Source: an uncultured Gammaproteobacteria bacterium (lineage in GTDB: Bacteria > Pseudomonadota > Gammaproteobacteria > DRJJ01). From it: a stretch of 64,000 bases of DNA. The translations under genes and the position numbers were made by a program. Within the stretch, counting starts at the first letter, position 1. Each line of letters opens with the position of its first letter. The stretch is taken from the NCBI GenBank assembly GCA_947258795.1, contig CAMYJU010000007.1:200712-264711 (forward strand). The letters run 5' to 3'. Shown here piece by piece: positions 43,268 through 52,347 of this stretch. A model generated the notes under the pieces. That model was not told where the DNA came from and made no database searches. It saw only the letters and a program-made list of their open reading frames with translations.

Positions 43268-43896
43268 TGTATCGTTATCCGCATATCCTGTTGATCGTGA
43301 TGGCGCGGGCACCGGTCAGCGGTCAGGTAAAAAGCCGTCTGGCCAGAACGATTGGTCACCGGCGGGCGACGGCTGTTTACCGGAATATGCTAAAGGCCCG
43401 GATCAACACCCTGCTCACAGCCCGGATCTGCCCGCTGGCGTTACATGTCACGCCTGACGGGCGTCATCCATTATTTCTGGCCATGCGTCGCAAAGGCGTG
43501 AGCCAGGTGAAGAGACAGACTGGCAGGGATCTGGGTGGCCGTATGTATCATGCACTGCGTTCAGGCCTGACGCGCGCCGAATCAGTGATCCTGACTGGAG
43601 CGGATGTGCCCGGTATCAGTGTCGGTGAAATCGAACAGGTCTGTCAGTACCTGTCTGGCAACAATGATTTAATACTGATACCGGCGCGGGATGGTGGTTA
43701 TGGCCTACTGGCAAGCGGCAGGACTGAAGCGGGATTGTTTCGTGGTGTGCAATGGGGCTCGGAACGGGTTTGTAGCCAAACACTCAGGCGGGCGCGACAA
43801 CGGGGTTTGAATTGTCTGTTGCTTGGTAGCTGTCAGGATATCGATGACAGCCATGACCTGCCCATGTTGCATGAACTGGGCATTCGTTGCTGGTAG
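43267..43896 (+). CDS. glycosyltransferase/nucleotidyltransferase-like protein, rSAM/selenodomain-associated (TIGR04282 type)
   Basis: 209 residues from the ATG at 43267 (TAATG overlap with the upstream gene). The N-terminus LLIVMARAPVSGQVKSRLA has the MobA/CofC-like loop. Further on come ILTGADVPGIS and DLILIPARDGGYGLLA, both signature elements of the TIGR04282 family (DUF2064). The pair of TIGR04283 and TIGR04282 genes is a known unit, but its end product has not been settled in general. It is convergent with flgN, 7 bases apart. Confidence 0.85.
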   Translation: MYRYPHILLIVMARAPVSGQVKSRLARTIGHRRATAVYRNMLKARINTLLTARICPLALHVTPDGRHPLFLAMRRKGVSQVKRQTGRDLGGRMYHALRSGLTRAESVILTGADVPGISVGEIEQVCQYLSGNNDLILIPARDGGYGLLASGRTEAGLFRGVQWGSERVCSQTLRRARQRGLNCLLLGSCQDIDDSHDLPMLHELGIRCW

Positions 43897-43903
43897 CAGC
43901 CCG

Positions 43904-44386
43904 TCAGGCCTTGGCCAGGGCGCGGCCGTCGTTGTCTGATATCCTCGCTCCGCTGGCATCGTAGGAAATATCGGTAACGGTCTGTCCGGACAGAATGGCC
44001 AGGGCGTGACGCAGGGTTTGGGTGCTTTTTTCAACCACCATGCCATTGATCTGATTCAGACGACGGCAACTTTCGATATTCTCCAGCAAATGCTGCCAGT
44101 GCTTGTGCAAGGTCTGCTCACTGTCGTCGCACCAGGCCAGAAACGCCTGCATACCATCACTGTCGCCGGCATAGCCGGTTTGCTGCAACAATGAATTCGA
44201 TTCATGATGCAGTTCTTCAAGCTGGCTGACTAGCTGGCGCTTTTCTTCTGCGAGTCTTTCCACTGCTTCCGGATCGCTGGTGAGCACGGCTTTTTCATGT
44301 TTCAGCGTATCGATCAGCCTGGTGGTGCCAGACAGTTGTCTGCCCAGTATCTGATCCAGTGCCTTGCTCGCTAGTTCCTTGTCCAT
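43904..44386 (-). CDS. flgN: flagellar export chaperone FlgN
   Basis: 160 residues, mainly alpha-helical and charged, as expected for FlgN. Heptad-like helices cover about 15-120 (LIDTLKHEKAVLTS and following, NGMVVEKSTQTLRHALAILSG near the end). FlgN binds FlgK and FlgL in the cytosol and delivers them to the export gate; both targets are encoded at 55.2-58.1 kb in this window. It lies 17 bases downstream of flgM on the same strand. Confidence 0.87.
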   Translation of the reverse strand: MDKELASKALDQILGRQLSGTTRLIDTLKHEKAVLTSDPEAVERLAEEKRQLVSQLEELHHESNSLLQQTGYAGDSDGMQAFLAWCDDSEQTLHKHWQHLLENIESCRRLNQINGMVVEKSTQTLRHALAILSGQTVTDISYDASGARISDNDGRALAKA

Positions 44387-44403
44387 AATTTTATCCTGTC
44401 ACA

Positions 44404-44718
44404 TTATGCCGGTAGGTAGGACTCGTACTGCAGCAGTTTTTGTGCCACCTTGTCCGGGTTAACCGTATGGTTACCGGTTTCCAGGGCCTGTCGTACCTGC
44501 TCTACCCGGTTGCTATCGACCACCGGTAGTTCTTTTGCACGGGCTTCCAGGTCCTGCAGTTGCCGTGCCGAATCCGTGATTTTGAGCGTATCAGCGCTCT
44601 GGGTCGGAACCGCAGTCGAAATTTTTTCAGGTGTCTGAGCACCGGTCGGGCTGGCATTTTGGGTTCCCGGAGTAATCAGTGTACTGACCGATCCCAAATT
44701 ATTGATATCATTAGACAT
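44404..44718 (-). CDS. flgM: anti-sigma-28 factor FlgM
   Basis: 104 residues. The N-terminal half is low complexity (Asn, Ser, Thr) and probably disordered. The C-terminal half (KITDSARQLQDLEARAKELP, VDSNRVEQVRQALETGNHTVNPDKVAQKLLQYE) matches the FlgM sigma-binding region. FlgM inhibits FliA until it is exported through the finished hook. Its own sigma-28 promoter is visible at 44760-44786, giving the usual autoregulatory loop, and flgN follows in the same operon. Confidence 0.94.
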   Translation of the reverse strand: MSNDINNLGSVSTLITPGTQNASPTGAQTPEKISTAVPTQSADTLKITDSARQLQDLEARAKELPVVDSNRVEQVRQALETGNHTVNPDKVAQKLLQYESYLPA

Positions 44719-44759
44719 TGTTGTCTACTCCTGTCAAGAATCTCTTTTCACCATACTAT

Positions 44760-44786
44760 TTATCGGCACTCAGGATCATTCCTTGA
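44760..44786 (-). promoter_or_regulatory. putative sigma-28 (FliA) promoter of flgM-flgN
   Basis: Read on the minus strand: TCAAG, 14 bases, GCCGATAA. It matches the gammaproteobacterial FliA consensus and lies about 42 bases before the flgM ATG. Confidence 0.8.
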
Positions 44787-44815
44787 GCTTTGCTAGGGAT
44801 AATTAACAGGGCTGG

Positions 44816-45559
44816 TTAATTTAACGAGATGGAAACCACGCCAGGTGCCACGGCGATACCTTCAACGACGCGCTTCGAACTCAGGTTCTGCACCTTGACG
44901 TTATTGCCTTTGGTCGCATTGCCGAGAGCTTTGCCTTTCATTTGCACTCTCAGGCCGGGCGTCTGTACGATCAGATTGACCGATTCGCCACGTTTGACCA
45001 TATAGGGGCGTTTCAGCATATGGCTATTGATCAGATCGCCGGGTTTGATGGTCCGTCTGGCCATCATGCCAGCTACCTGACCGGTATTATCAAAAAAGCC
45101 CTGCGGCAGGCTGCCGATATCATGCGCCTCAAGTTTCAGATCCTGATCAGAGATGAGCTGGCCGCGCTCCAGCATCGCATCTGCAACGACAATATTCAGA
45201 ATGACCTTGATGTCGGCCTGAACATAGATTTTCCAGCGATTGCCGGTATTACAACTGACCGCGACACTGGTGGTACCAACCAGCTTGCTGCCACGACGCA
45301 ATTCAGCCTGCAGGGGCTGATCGCAGGCCTTGAGTTTTAGCCTTGGATCCAGTCGGCGTACTGTAATGTCAGGTTCGGTCTGATAACGCGAAACGACTTC
45401 CTGGGCCAGGTAATCCTTAATGGTTTCATGTATGTTAGTCAGGGTAGTCCGGTCCAGGGCCCATACCGGAGCCGCAGCGATAGCCAACACCAGGCTGGCG
45501 AGGGTCCGGCCAAGATTCGGCCGAAATCTCAAAAACCCTTTATTTTCATACATTTTCAT
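44816..45559 (-). CDS. flgA: flagellar P-ring chaperone FlgA
   Basis: 247 residues. A signal segment (about 18-35, ending VWAL) is followed by the FlgA/SAF region: RRLDPRLKLKACDQPLQAEL, then LERGQLISDQDLKLE and MMARRTIKPGDLINSHML, ending in the conserved VEGIAVAPGVVSI. FlgA assists assembly of the FlgI ring in the periplasm. It is the first gene upstream of flgM on the minus strand. A weak sigma-54-type site lies upstream at 45625-45639. Confidence 0.93.
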   Translation of the reverse strand: MKMYENKGFLRFRPNLGRTLASLVLAIAAAPVWALDRTTLTNIHETIKDYLAQEVVSRYQTEPDITVRRLDPRLKLKACDQPLQAELRRGSKLVGTTSVAVSCNTGNRWKIYVQADIKVILNIVVADAMLERGQLISDQDLKLEAHDIGSLPQGFFDNTGQVAGMMARRTIKPGDLINSHMLKRPYMVKRGESVNLIVQTPGLRVQMKGKALGNATKGNNVKVQNLSSKRVVEGIAVAPGVVSISLN

Positions 45560-45624
45560 TGTTAAATTCTCATGAGTCTGTGCGGGTCAAAATGTCGTCA
45601 CATTGATGTTCTGGGTTGATTACT

Positions 45625-45639
45625 GCAATAAGCATGCCC
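45625..45639 (-). promoter_or_regulatory. possible sigma-54 promoter of flgA
   Basis: Read on the minus strand: GGGCAT, 5 bases, TTGC. The GG and GC dinucleotides have the exact -24/-12 spacing, but two bases of the -24 element differ from consensus. Confidence 0.45.
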
Positions 45640-45685
45640 GTACAGGCCTGCTGCAGAGAGATCGTCATTCAGGCGGCGTGTGGAT

Positions 45686-45712
45686 TTAAGCATAGATGGT
45701 GATGGCCGATAT
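45686..45712 (+). promoter_or_regulatory. putative sigma-28 (FliA) promoter of cheV
   Basis: TTAAG, 14 bases, GCCGATAT, located 35 bases before the cheV ATG. Same spacing as the flgM site. Confidence 0.75.
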
Positions 45713-45746
45713 GATCAGCATATCTATATAAGGGTGGGGGAAAATC

Positions 45747-46679
45747 ATGACAGGATTACTGGATGCAGTCGATTTACGTACCCAACTGGCCGGACACAAC
45801 CGGCTGGAGTTATTGATGTTTACATTGGGTGGACGACAAACCTATGCACTGAATGTGTTCAAGATCAAAGAGGTGGTCCATTGTCCTCAGTTAAACGCCC
45901 TGCCTGACAGTCACCCGGCGGTATGCGGGATAGCCAATCTGCGTGGAACCACCATACCGGTGCTGGATATGTCCATGGCCATCGGCAGGCGACCGCAGAC
46001 GGAGGCATCCGATCCGATTGTTATCGTAACGGAGTATAACCGCAAGGTGCAGGGCTTTCTGGTCAGTAATGTCGATCGTATCGTCAATACCAACTGGGAG
46101 AATGTCCTTCCGCCCCCGGCAGGGACCTCGCGCAGCTATGTAACCGCGGTAACACGTATTGAAGACAAGATCGTCGAGATCATAGACGTCGAGAAAATCA
46201 TGTATGAGGTGATGGGGCAGGCAGCGGACGTATCGGAAGATGTTAGAGAAAACCTAGTCAATAGCGAGGATATTCCGAAAAAAATCATGGTGGTCGATGA
46301 CTCGTTCGTGGCCAGAAAGCAGATTGTACAAGCACTAAAATCGCTGGACTTTGACAGCGTGGTTGCAAATAATGGACGTGAGGCACTGACCAAGCTGAAG
46401 GAAATGGCCAAGGAAGGACCTGTCGAAAAACAGCTGACACTGGTCATTTCTGACGTGGAAATGCCGGACATGGATGGCTATACACTGACCACCAAGATAC
46501 GCAAGGACCCGTTGTTGAGCAGCCTGTATGTGATCCTGCACACCTCGCTGAGCGGGGTTTTCAACACCGCGATGGTGGAATCTGTGGGCGCAAACAAGTT
46601 TATCGGTAAATTTGATGCGGACGAGTTGGCAACTGGTATTATGTCAGCTATTGATGAACTGAAGAGCAGGGTAGCGTGA
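45747..46679 (+). CDS. cheV: chemotaxis coupling protein CheV
   Basis: 310 residues with an N-terminal CheW domain (about 15-160, with GIANLRGTTIPVLDM) and a C-terminal receiver domain (about 178-305). In the receiver, Asp184/Asp185 and the phospho-acceptor Asp236 (VISDVEMPDMDG) are present, and Lys in GKFDADEL is the conserved one. CheV couples receptors to CheA and adapts the signal by phosphorylation. It starts 35 bases after a sigma-28 promoter. cheR follows 87 bases downstream, so they may share the transcript, as in Vibrio and Pseudomonas type loci. Confidence 0.95.
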   Translation: MTGLLDAVDLRTQLAGHNRLELLMFTLGGRQTYALNVFKIKEVVHCPQLNALPDSHPAVCGIANLRGTTIPVLDMSMAIGRRPQTEASDPIVIVTEYNRKVQGFLVSNVDRIVNTNWENVLPPPAGTSRSYVTAVTRIEDKIVEIIDVEKIMYEVMGQAADVSEDVRENLVNSEDIPKKIMVVDDSFVARKQIVQALKSLDFDSVVANNGREALTKLKEMAKEGPVEKQLTLVISDVEMPDMDGYTLTTKIRKDPLLSSLYVILHTSLSGVFNTAMVESVGANKFIGKFDADELATGIMSAIDELKSRVA

Positions 46680-46686
46680 GCCAGGT

Positions 46687-46712
46687 GTCAGATATCAGAT
46701 GTCAGATGTCAG
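46687..46712. repeat. short degenerate direct repeat (GTCAGAT units)
   Basis: Between cheV and cheR a run of three to four units of about 7-8 bases (GTCAGAT, with a TA or G spacer) is present. The function is unknown; it may be a replication-slippage product. Confidence 0.7.
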
Positions 46713-46766
46713 GGGTTAGAGGTAAAATACTTGAACGCTGAACTCTGTATAAAGTAGATCCAGACC

Positions 46767-47597
46767 ATGTCAAATGCGATAAAGCCTGCAGACTATTCCG
46801 CCTTCCAGCGCTACCTGGAGCATGCCTCCGGTATTGTTCTGGGTGATAACAAGCATTACCTGGTTACCAGCCGGCTGAACAGAATCCTGAAAGAGCACAA
46901 AATCGACCGCCTGGGCGAACTGGTGAAGGTTCTCGAGACCGGGCGGAATCGCAACCTGCAGACGGAAGTCGTGGACGCGATGACGACCAACGAGACCTCA
47001 TGGTTCCGCGACAGTCATCCATACCGGATTTTGCAGGAAGCCCTGTTGCCGGATTTCAGCAAGGCCAGGCGTACACCGATCCGGATCTGGTCAGCCGCCT
47101 GTTCATCAGGCCAGGAGCCGTACTCCATCAGCATGGTCATCGATGACTTCCAGCGCAAAAACCCGGGTGCACTGGGCTCTAATATACAGATTATCGCGAC
47201 CGATATATCCTCATCTATCCTGGCAAAGGCCAAGGCCGCGCGTTATGACAATATCGCGATAGGCAGAGGCCTGGCCGAGGACTTCAAGTCCCGCTATTTC
47301 CGCAAAGACGGTGATCAATGGGAAGTGATCGAGCCAATCAGAAACCGGGTGCAGTTTCGCCAGATCAACCTGATGCAGAGCTATGCCTTGCTGGGCCGCT
47401 TCGATATAATTTTCTGCCGTAATGTCCTGATCTATTTCTCCGGAGAGGCAAAGCAGGACATACTCGAGCGTATGACCAGCGCCATCAACCAGTGTGGTTA
47501 TTTGTTTCTGGGTGGTTCCGAGTCCCCCGGCAATGCCGGCCGGCACTATGATATGGAACGTCATGGTGGCGGTATGGTGTACAAGCGGAAATCCTGA
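46767..47597 (+). CDS. cheR: chemotaxis protein methyltransferase CheR
   Basis: 276 residues. The N-terminal helical domain (about 8-80) is followed by the SAM methyltransferase domain with IRIWSAACSSGQEPYSI, ATDISSSIL and FDIIFCRNVLIYF, all highly conserved in CheR. TTNETSWFRD matches the receptor-binding region. It methylates glutamates of chemoreceptors and acts with CheB, which is not in the window. It precedes flgB by 249 bases. Confidence 0.96.
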   Translation: MSNAIKPADYSAFQRYLEHASGIVLGDNKHYLVTSRLNRILKEHKIDRLGELVKVLETGRNRNLQTEVVDAMTTNETSWFRDSHPYRILQEALLPDFSKARRTPIRIWSAACSSGQEPYSISMVIDDFQRKNPGALGSNIQIIATDISSSILAKAKAARYDNIAIGRGLAEDFKSRYFRKDGDQWEVIEPIRNRVQFRQINLMQSYALLGRFDIIFCRNVLIYFSGEAKQDILERMTSAINQCGYLFLGGSESPGNAGRHYDMERHGGGMVYKRKS

Positions 47598-47797
47598 GTC
47601 CTGCTGTTATCCACGGCCGGTACATGCTACCGGCGGCAAAATCATTCCCGTTAACGACATCCACCTGGATATCCCGTTCAGCCCGTCGGCAAGCCTTGCC
47701 GCTTGGGTCCTGTCTGGCGGTAAACGTTTGCCACCCTGGCTTGCCGTTTAACCGTGAAAATACTCTAAGTAATTGAAATTCATGCATGTTCAAATTT

Positions 47798-47812
47798 TGG
47801 CACGGCATTTGC
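47798..47812 (+). promoter_or_regulatory. sigma-54 promoter of the flgB operon
   Basis: TGGCAC, 5 bases, TTGC: a perfect -24/-12 element, 34 bases before the flgB start. Flagellar rod and hook operons of polarly flagellated gammaproteobacteria are typically sigma-54 dependent. Confidence 0.88.
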
Positions 47813-47846
47813 TCTATTGAAGTCAATAGTTACACAGGAGCGGAAA

Positions 47847-48242
47847 ATGCCAATCAGTTTTAATGCAGCACTCGGTAGCCATGAGCAAGCACTGTTGCTT
47901 CGCACAGAGCGCATGCGCTTGCAGTCTTCCAATATAGCCAATGCGGAGACACCGGGTTACAAGGCAAGGGATTTCAACTTTGCCGAGGCATTGAAGCAGG
48001 CAACCGGTAACGGTATGCGCATGCAGACCACCAATGTCGGACATATGCAGCCTCATGGAACCACCACAATGGGTACAAACCTGCAGTACCAGGTACCTAT
48101 GCAGCCCTCCATGGATGGTAATACCGTGGATTTGCAGCAAGAGCGTGCGAGGTTTTCGGAGAATGCAGTGGCCTACCAGGCAACCCTTCGTTTTCTGAGT
48201 GGAAAATTTACCGGCATGAAGAATGCCCTGAAAGGAGATTAA
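47847..48242 (+). CDS. flgB: flagellar basal body rod protein FlgB
   Basis: 131 residues from the ATG at 47847, preceded by AGGAG; an in-frame ATG at 47817 would overlap the sigma-54 promoter start site region. The N-terminal rod motif is LQSSNIANAETPGYKARDFNF. FlgB forms the proximal rod together with FlgC, FlgF and FliE. First gene of the flgBCDEFGHIJKL run, 3 bases before flgC. Confidence 0.95.
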   Translation: MPISFNAALGSHEQALLLRTERMRLQSSNIANAETPGYKARDFNFAEALKQATGNGMRMQTTNVGHMQPHGTTTMGTNLQYQVPMQPSMDGNTVDLQQERARFSENAVAYQATLRFLSGKFTGMKNALKGD

Positions 48243-48245
48243 CAC

Positions 48246-48662
48246 ATGGGATTGGGTAAGGTTTTTGAGGTCGCTGGTACGGCATTAAGTGCACAGAGCG
48301 TTCGCCTGAATACGGTTTCCAGTAACCTGGCGAACGCCAACAGCATCAGCACCACGCCGGAAGGGGTATACCGGTCAAGACAGCCGGTGTTCTCGGCCAT
48401 CATGGACAACACACTGCCGGGTGACAAGTCGTCAGTTGGTGTCAGGGTGGTTGATATTGTCGAAAAACAGGGTGATGTGCAGAAGTTGTACGAACCGGGT
48501 AACCCCAGGGCAGACAAGGACGGTTTCATCTACCAGTCCAATGTCAATGTCATTGAAGAAATGACCAACATGATTTCGGCATCCCGTTCCTATCAAAACA
48601 ATATCGAGGTCATGAACACGGCCAAGCAATTAATGCTCGCAACCCTGCGTATGGGTGAATAG
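48246..48662 (+). CDS. flgC: flagellar basal body rod protein FlgC
   Basis: 138 residues. It starts with the rod-family segment SAQSVRLNTVSSNLANANS and ends with the conserved INVIEEMTNMISASRSYQ-like segment (here VNVIEEMTNMISASRSYQNN). FlgC is a proximal rod subunit. Spaced 3 bases after flgB. Confidence 0.95.
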   Translation: MGLGKVFEVAGTALSAQSVRLNTVSSNLANANSISTTPEGVYRSRQPVFSAIMDNTLPGDKSSVGVRVVDIVEKQGDVQKLYEPGNPRADKDGFIYQSNVNVIEEMTNMISASRSYQNNIEVMNTAKQLMLATLRMGE

Positions 48663-48687
48663 ACAGATTTTTTTCGGAGCCACCGTA

Positions 48688-49356
48688 ATGCAAACAACAT
48701 TTGATTCAAATATCTCGGCACAACTCGGACTGGCAAACCAGGCCGGTTCGCAGGACAACGACAAGATCCTGCAACAGGATTTTCTTAAGTTGATGGTTAC
48801 CCAGTTGCAAAACCAGGATCCGTTCAAGCCGATGGAGAGCGGCGACTTTCTGGGTCAGATTGCCGCCTTTGGTACATCGTCCGGGATCAATGAACTGAAC
48901 CAGTCCTTCCAGTCCCTGGCCGGTTCGATGACCTCAAACCAGAACATGCAACTGGTCTCACTGGTAGGACGCAGTGTGCAGGTTGCATCGGATGTTGCCA
49001 ATTATGACGGCCAGACATCTGTTGAAGGTGGCTTTGAACTGCCGGTGACGGCAAGTGATGTAAATATCAGCATCTATGACAGCAGTGGCCAGGTGATCAG
49101 GGAAATTCAAATGGGCACTTTGCAGCCAGGGTCGCATAGCTATACGTGGGAAGGATTGAATGACAATGGAACAGCAGTCGCACCCGGTAACTACTTTATG
49201 GCTATCGATGCCACCATCGATGGTCAGGTATATGCGCTGGAGAACCTGGTTAGCGCACAGGTAAGCAGTGTAACACTGGGCGCAGCAGGTGGTTCACAAC
49301 TGGAGTTACAGGGATTGGGTACCCACAGTTTCGGGGACATTAGACAGGTATTCTGA
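48688..49356 (+). CDS. flgD: flagellar hook assembly (capping) protein FlgD
   Basis: 222 residues from the ATG at 48688, with GGAG upstream; a GTG at 48655 would overlap flgC. The N-terminal motif DFLKLMVTQLQNQDPFKPM and the C-terminal FlgD Ig-like part (SYTWEGLNDNGTAVAPGNY) are typical. FlgD caps the growing hook and is later replaced by FlgK. Confidence 0.95.
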   Translation: MQTTFDSNISAQLGLANQAGSQDNDKILQQDFLKLMVTQLQNQDPFKPMESGDFLGQIAAFGTSSGINELNQSFQSLAGSMTSNQNMQLVSLVGRSVQVASDVANYDGQTSVEGGFELPVTASDVNISIYDSSGQVIREIQMGTLQPGSHSYTWEGLNDNGTAVAPGNYFMAIDATIDGQVYALENLVSAQVSSVTLGAAGGSQLELQGLGTHSFGDIRQVF

Positions 49357-49382
49357 TTTAACGGTTTTAGGAGAGCAAGACT

Positions 49383-50645
49383 ATGCCATTTACAATTGCA
49401 TTAAGCGGACTGAACGCAGCATCATCAGATCTTCGTGTTATCGGTAACAATGTTGCGAATTCAAGTACTACGGGTTACAAGTCATCCCGTGCCGAGTTTG
49501 CTGACATTTTCGCATCATCCAATCTCGGTGTAACAGCCAATGCGATTGGTAATGGGGTACGCGTATCCTCGGTTACCCAGCAGTTCACCCAGGGCAACAT
49601 CGGTTTTACCGACAATAACCTGGATCTGGCGATCAGTGGACAGGGCTTCTTCCGACTGAACGATAACGGAACCACCGCCTATTCCCGTGCCGGTGCATTC
49701 GGTGTCGATCGTAACGGCTTTGTCGTTAACAGCCAGAACCAGAGACTGACGGCCTTCCTGGCGGACAGCAATGGCAATATCACCGGCGGTCTGGGTGATT
49801 TGCAGCTCAGCACAGCCGATCTGCCGCCTGCGGCAACGACCAGTGTGTCACTGGCGGCCAACCTGGACTCTACCGAACCGGCGATTACGATCCCGTTTGA
49901 TCGTACTGACCCGACAACCTTCACCAGTTCCACCTCACTGACTGTATACGACAGTCTGGGTAACCCGTTGCTGATGACCATGTATTACCAGAAGCAACCG
50001 GCCAGCAATACCTGGAACCAGTACACCTACCTGACCGAGCCGGATGGCACGGTAACCGAAATGCTACCGGCCGGTGGTGCAGCAGGTGATCCGGTGGTGA
50101 TAACCTTTGACAACAGCGGTACGCTGACAACCGTTACCCCGAATACTGGTACGCCGACAACAGCCAGCTTTGATCCGGTTGCACTGGGAACCGGTGCGGC
50201 GGCCTTCAACACCACTATGGCATTAAACAATGTCTCACAGTATGGCAGCGCGTTTTCTGTTACTGCACTGGACCAGGACGGTTTCTCTACAGGTCGTCTG
50301 AGCGGCGTCGATATCGGTGAGACCGGTATCGTTACAGCCCGTTATACCAATGGCCAGTCCCGTACCCTGGCGCAGATCGCTACCGCGAACTTCACCAATC
50401 CGACCGGCCTCAGACAGCTGGGTGACACTACCTGGGTTGAAACCTTTGACTCCGGTGTTCCACTGGTCGCAGCCCCGGGTAGTGGTAGTCTGGGTCTGAT
50501 TCAGTCGGGCGCGCTGGAGTCATCCAATGTCGAGATTACCGAGCAGCTGGTCAACATGATTACCGCACAGCGTAACTTCCAGGCCAATGCCCAGGTGATT
50601 TCGACTGCTGACACCATTACGCAGACGATCATCAATATCCGTTAA
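49383..50645 (+). CDS. flgE: flagellar hook protein FlgE
   Basis: 420 residues. N-terminal MPFTIALSGLNAASSDLRVI and NNVANSSTTGYKSS, and C-terminal ESSNVEITEQLVNMITAQRNFQA, mark a hook/rod-family protein; the central part is variable and Thr/Ala/Gly-rich as in hook proteins. FlgE polymerises into the universal joint. 27 bases after flgD. Confidence 0.96.
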   Translation: MPFTIALSGLNAASSDLRVIGNNVANSSTTGYKSSRAEFADIFASSNLGVTANAIGNGVRVSSVTQQFTQGNIGFTDNNLDLAISGQGFFRLNDNGTTAYSRAGAFGVDRNGFVVNSQNQRLTAFLADSNGNITGGLGDLQLSTADLPPAATTSVSLAANLDSTEPAITIPFDRTDPTTFTSSTSLTVYDSLGNPLLMTMYYQKQPASNTWNQYTYLTEPDGTVTEMLPAGGAAGDPVVITFDNSGTLTTVTPNTGTPTTASFDPVALGTGAAAFNTTMALNNVSQYGSAFSVTALDQDGFSTGRLSGVDIGETGIVTARYTNGQSRTLAQIATANFTNPTGLRQLGDTTWVETFDSGVPLVAAPGSGSLGLIQSGALESSNVEITEQLVNMITAQRNFQANAQVISTADTITQTIINIR

Positions 50646-50679
50646 GTACTGGCTATTTAACTGAAACGAGGAATCACTG

Positions 50680-51420
50680 ATGGACCGCGCAGTATTTATC
50701 GCCATGTCAGGAGCCAAGCAGGCCCTGACCGCACAGGGAATGAATTCCAATAATCTCGCCAATGTGAATACCACCGGCTTTCGTGCGGACCTGGCGCGTG
50801 TTCGCGATATGCAGGTGCAGGGCGAGGGAATGGCCACCCGGTTCTATGGTGTGGCTGAGAACAATGGCATAGCCGTCACACCCGGTGATATCCAGCATAC
50901 CGGCAATGAGCTGGATGTCGCGGTCGAGGGTGACGGTTTTCTGGCCGTGATTGGACCGGATGGCCAGGAGGCATTGACCCGTGCCGGTAACCTGCGTGTC
51001 AATTCTGTCGGCCAGTTGATAAATGGATCGGGTTTTCAGGTTATGGGTAATGGCGGTCCGATCAGTCTGCCGCCGTTCGAGAAAATTGAAATAGCGACAG
51101 ATGGCACGATCTCTGTACTGGGGCAGGGTCAGGATGCAACCACACTGGCGGCAGTGGACCGGCTCAAACTGGTCAAACCGGAACCAGGTAGTCTGGTTAA
51201 AAATGAATACGGATTGCTGACGACTGCCGGTGGTGCGGAGTATGTCCCGGATGCATCGGTCAAGGTAGTGGCCGGCTCTCTCGAAAGCAGTAACGTATCG
51301 GCAATCGGTTCCATGACCACGATGATCGATCTGGCCAGGAAGTATGAGGCGCATGTGAAACTGATGAAAACCATGGAAGAGATCGACAGTAGCTCAGCCA
51401 AGCTTTTATCACTTTCATAA
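50680..51420 (+). CDS. flgF: flagellar basal body rod protein FlgF
   Basis: 246 residues. MDRAVFIAMSGAKQALTAQG and [15 protein letters not shown] at the N-terminus, ESSNVSAIGSMTTMIDLARKYE at the C-terminus. Proximal rod subunit. 34 bases after flgE, with a GAGGAA ribosome site. Confidence 0.95.
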   Translation: MDRAVFIAMSGAKQALTAQGMNSNNLANVNTTGFRADLARVRDMQVQGEGMATRFYGVAENNGIAVTPGDIQHTGNELDVAVEGDGFLAVIGPDGQEALTRAGNLRVNSVGQLINGSGFQVMGNGGPISLPPFEKIEIATDGTISVLGQGQDATTLAAVDRLKLVKPEPGSLVKNEYGLLTTAGGAEYVPDASVKVVAGSLESSNVSAIGSMTTMIDLARKYEAHVKLMKTMEEIDSSSAKLLSLS

Positions 51421-51481
51421 ATAGTTTAACAGAACCGGGTCTGGGCAGTTTCAGGCACGGTAACAGCAAGAGGTAAGGAAC

Positions 51482-52270
51482 ATGGATCCAGCACTTTGGA
51501 TAGCAAAAACAGGTGTCGATGCACAGCAAACACGTATGGCTGTGATTTCCAATAACCTGGCTAACGTTAATACAACCGCGTTCAAGCGTGATCGCGCCGT
51601 ATTTGAGGACCTGCTTTATCGCAATGTACGCCAGGTAGGTGCGCAGTCTTCACAGGATACACAGATTCCGACCGGACTGGCGGTCGGCACCGGTGTGCGT
51701 GCGGTTGCAACCGAGAAAATCTATACCCAGGGTAACCTGGTGCAGACAAACAACAATCTCGATCTCGCTGTTCAGGGGCGCGGATTCTTCCAGGTGCTGA
51801 TGCCGGACGGCAATACCGGTTATACCCGTGCCGGCAGTTTTCAACTGGACTCGACCGGGCAGATGGTGACCGCCAGCGGCTATCCGTTGCAGCCCTCGAT
51901 CACGATTCCGAATAACACGCTCAGCGTGACTATTTCGTCAGACGGTATCGTCAGCGCCCTGGCAGCAGGCAATAATGCGCCTACACAGGTCGGCACCATC
52001 CAGATGGCCGATTTCATCAATCCGGGCGGCCTGCAGGCCGAAGGCGAGAACATATTCCAGGAAACGGTCTCCAGTGGCAGTCCGCAGACCAGCAACCCGG
52101 GACTGAACGGACTGGGTACCCTACAGCAGGGTTTCCTGGAAACTTCCAACGTGAGCGTGGTCGAGGAACTGGTGAACATGATCGAGACCCAGCGCGCGTT
52201 CGAAATGAATTCCAAGGCGATCTCAACCATGGATGACATGCTGAGATTTGTCAGCAACCAGATTGGTTAA
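51482..52270 (+). CDS. flgG: flagellar basal body distal rod protein FlgG
   Basis: 262 residues, the usual length. [20 protein letters not shown] and [21 protein letters not shown] at the N-terminus, [26 protein letters not shown]-like C-terminus. FlgG forms the distal rod. The 61-base gap to flgF has an AAGGAA ribosome site. Confidence 0.96.
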   Translation: MDPALWIAKTGVDAQQTRMAVISNNLANVNTTAFKRDRAVFEDLLYRNVRQVGAQSSQDTQIPTGLAVGTGVRAVATEKIYTQGNLVQTNNNLDLAVQGRGFFQVLMPDGNTGYTRAGSFQLDSTGQMVTASGYPLQPSITIPNNTLSVTISSDGIVSALAAGNNAPTQVGTIQMADFINPGGLQAEGENIFQETVSSGSPQTSNPGLNGLGTLQQGFLETSNVSVVEELVNMIETQRAFEMNSKAISTMDDMLRFVSNQIG

Positions 52271-52347
52271 CAGTCAACTGACTGACGTGGCATGAATATC
52301 GCATAGCATTGTTAATGTGATGTGATTTTGGCACCGAGGAACCAAGA

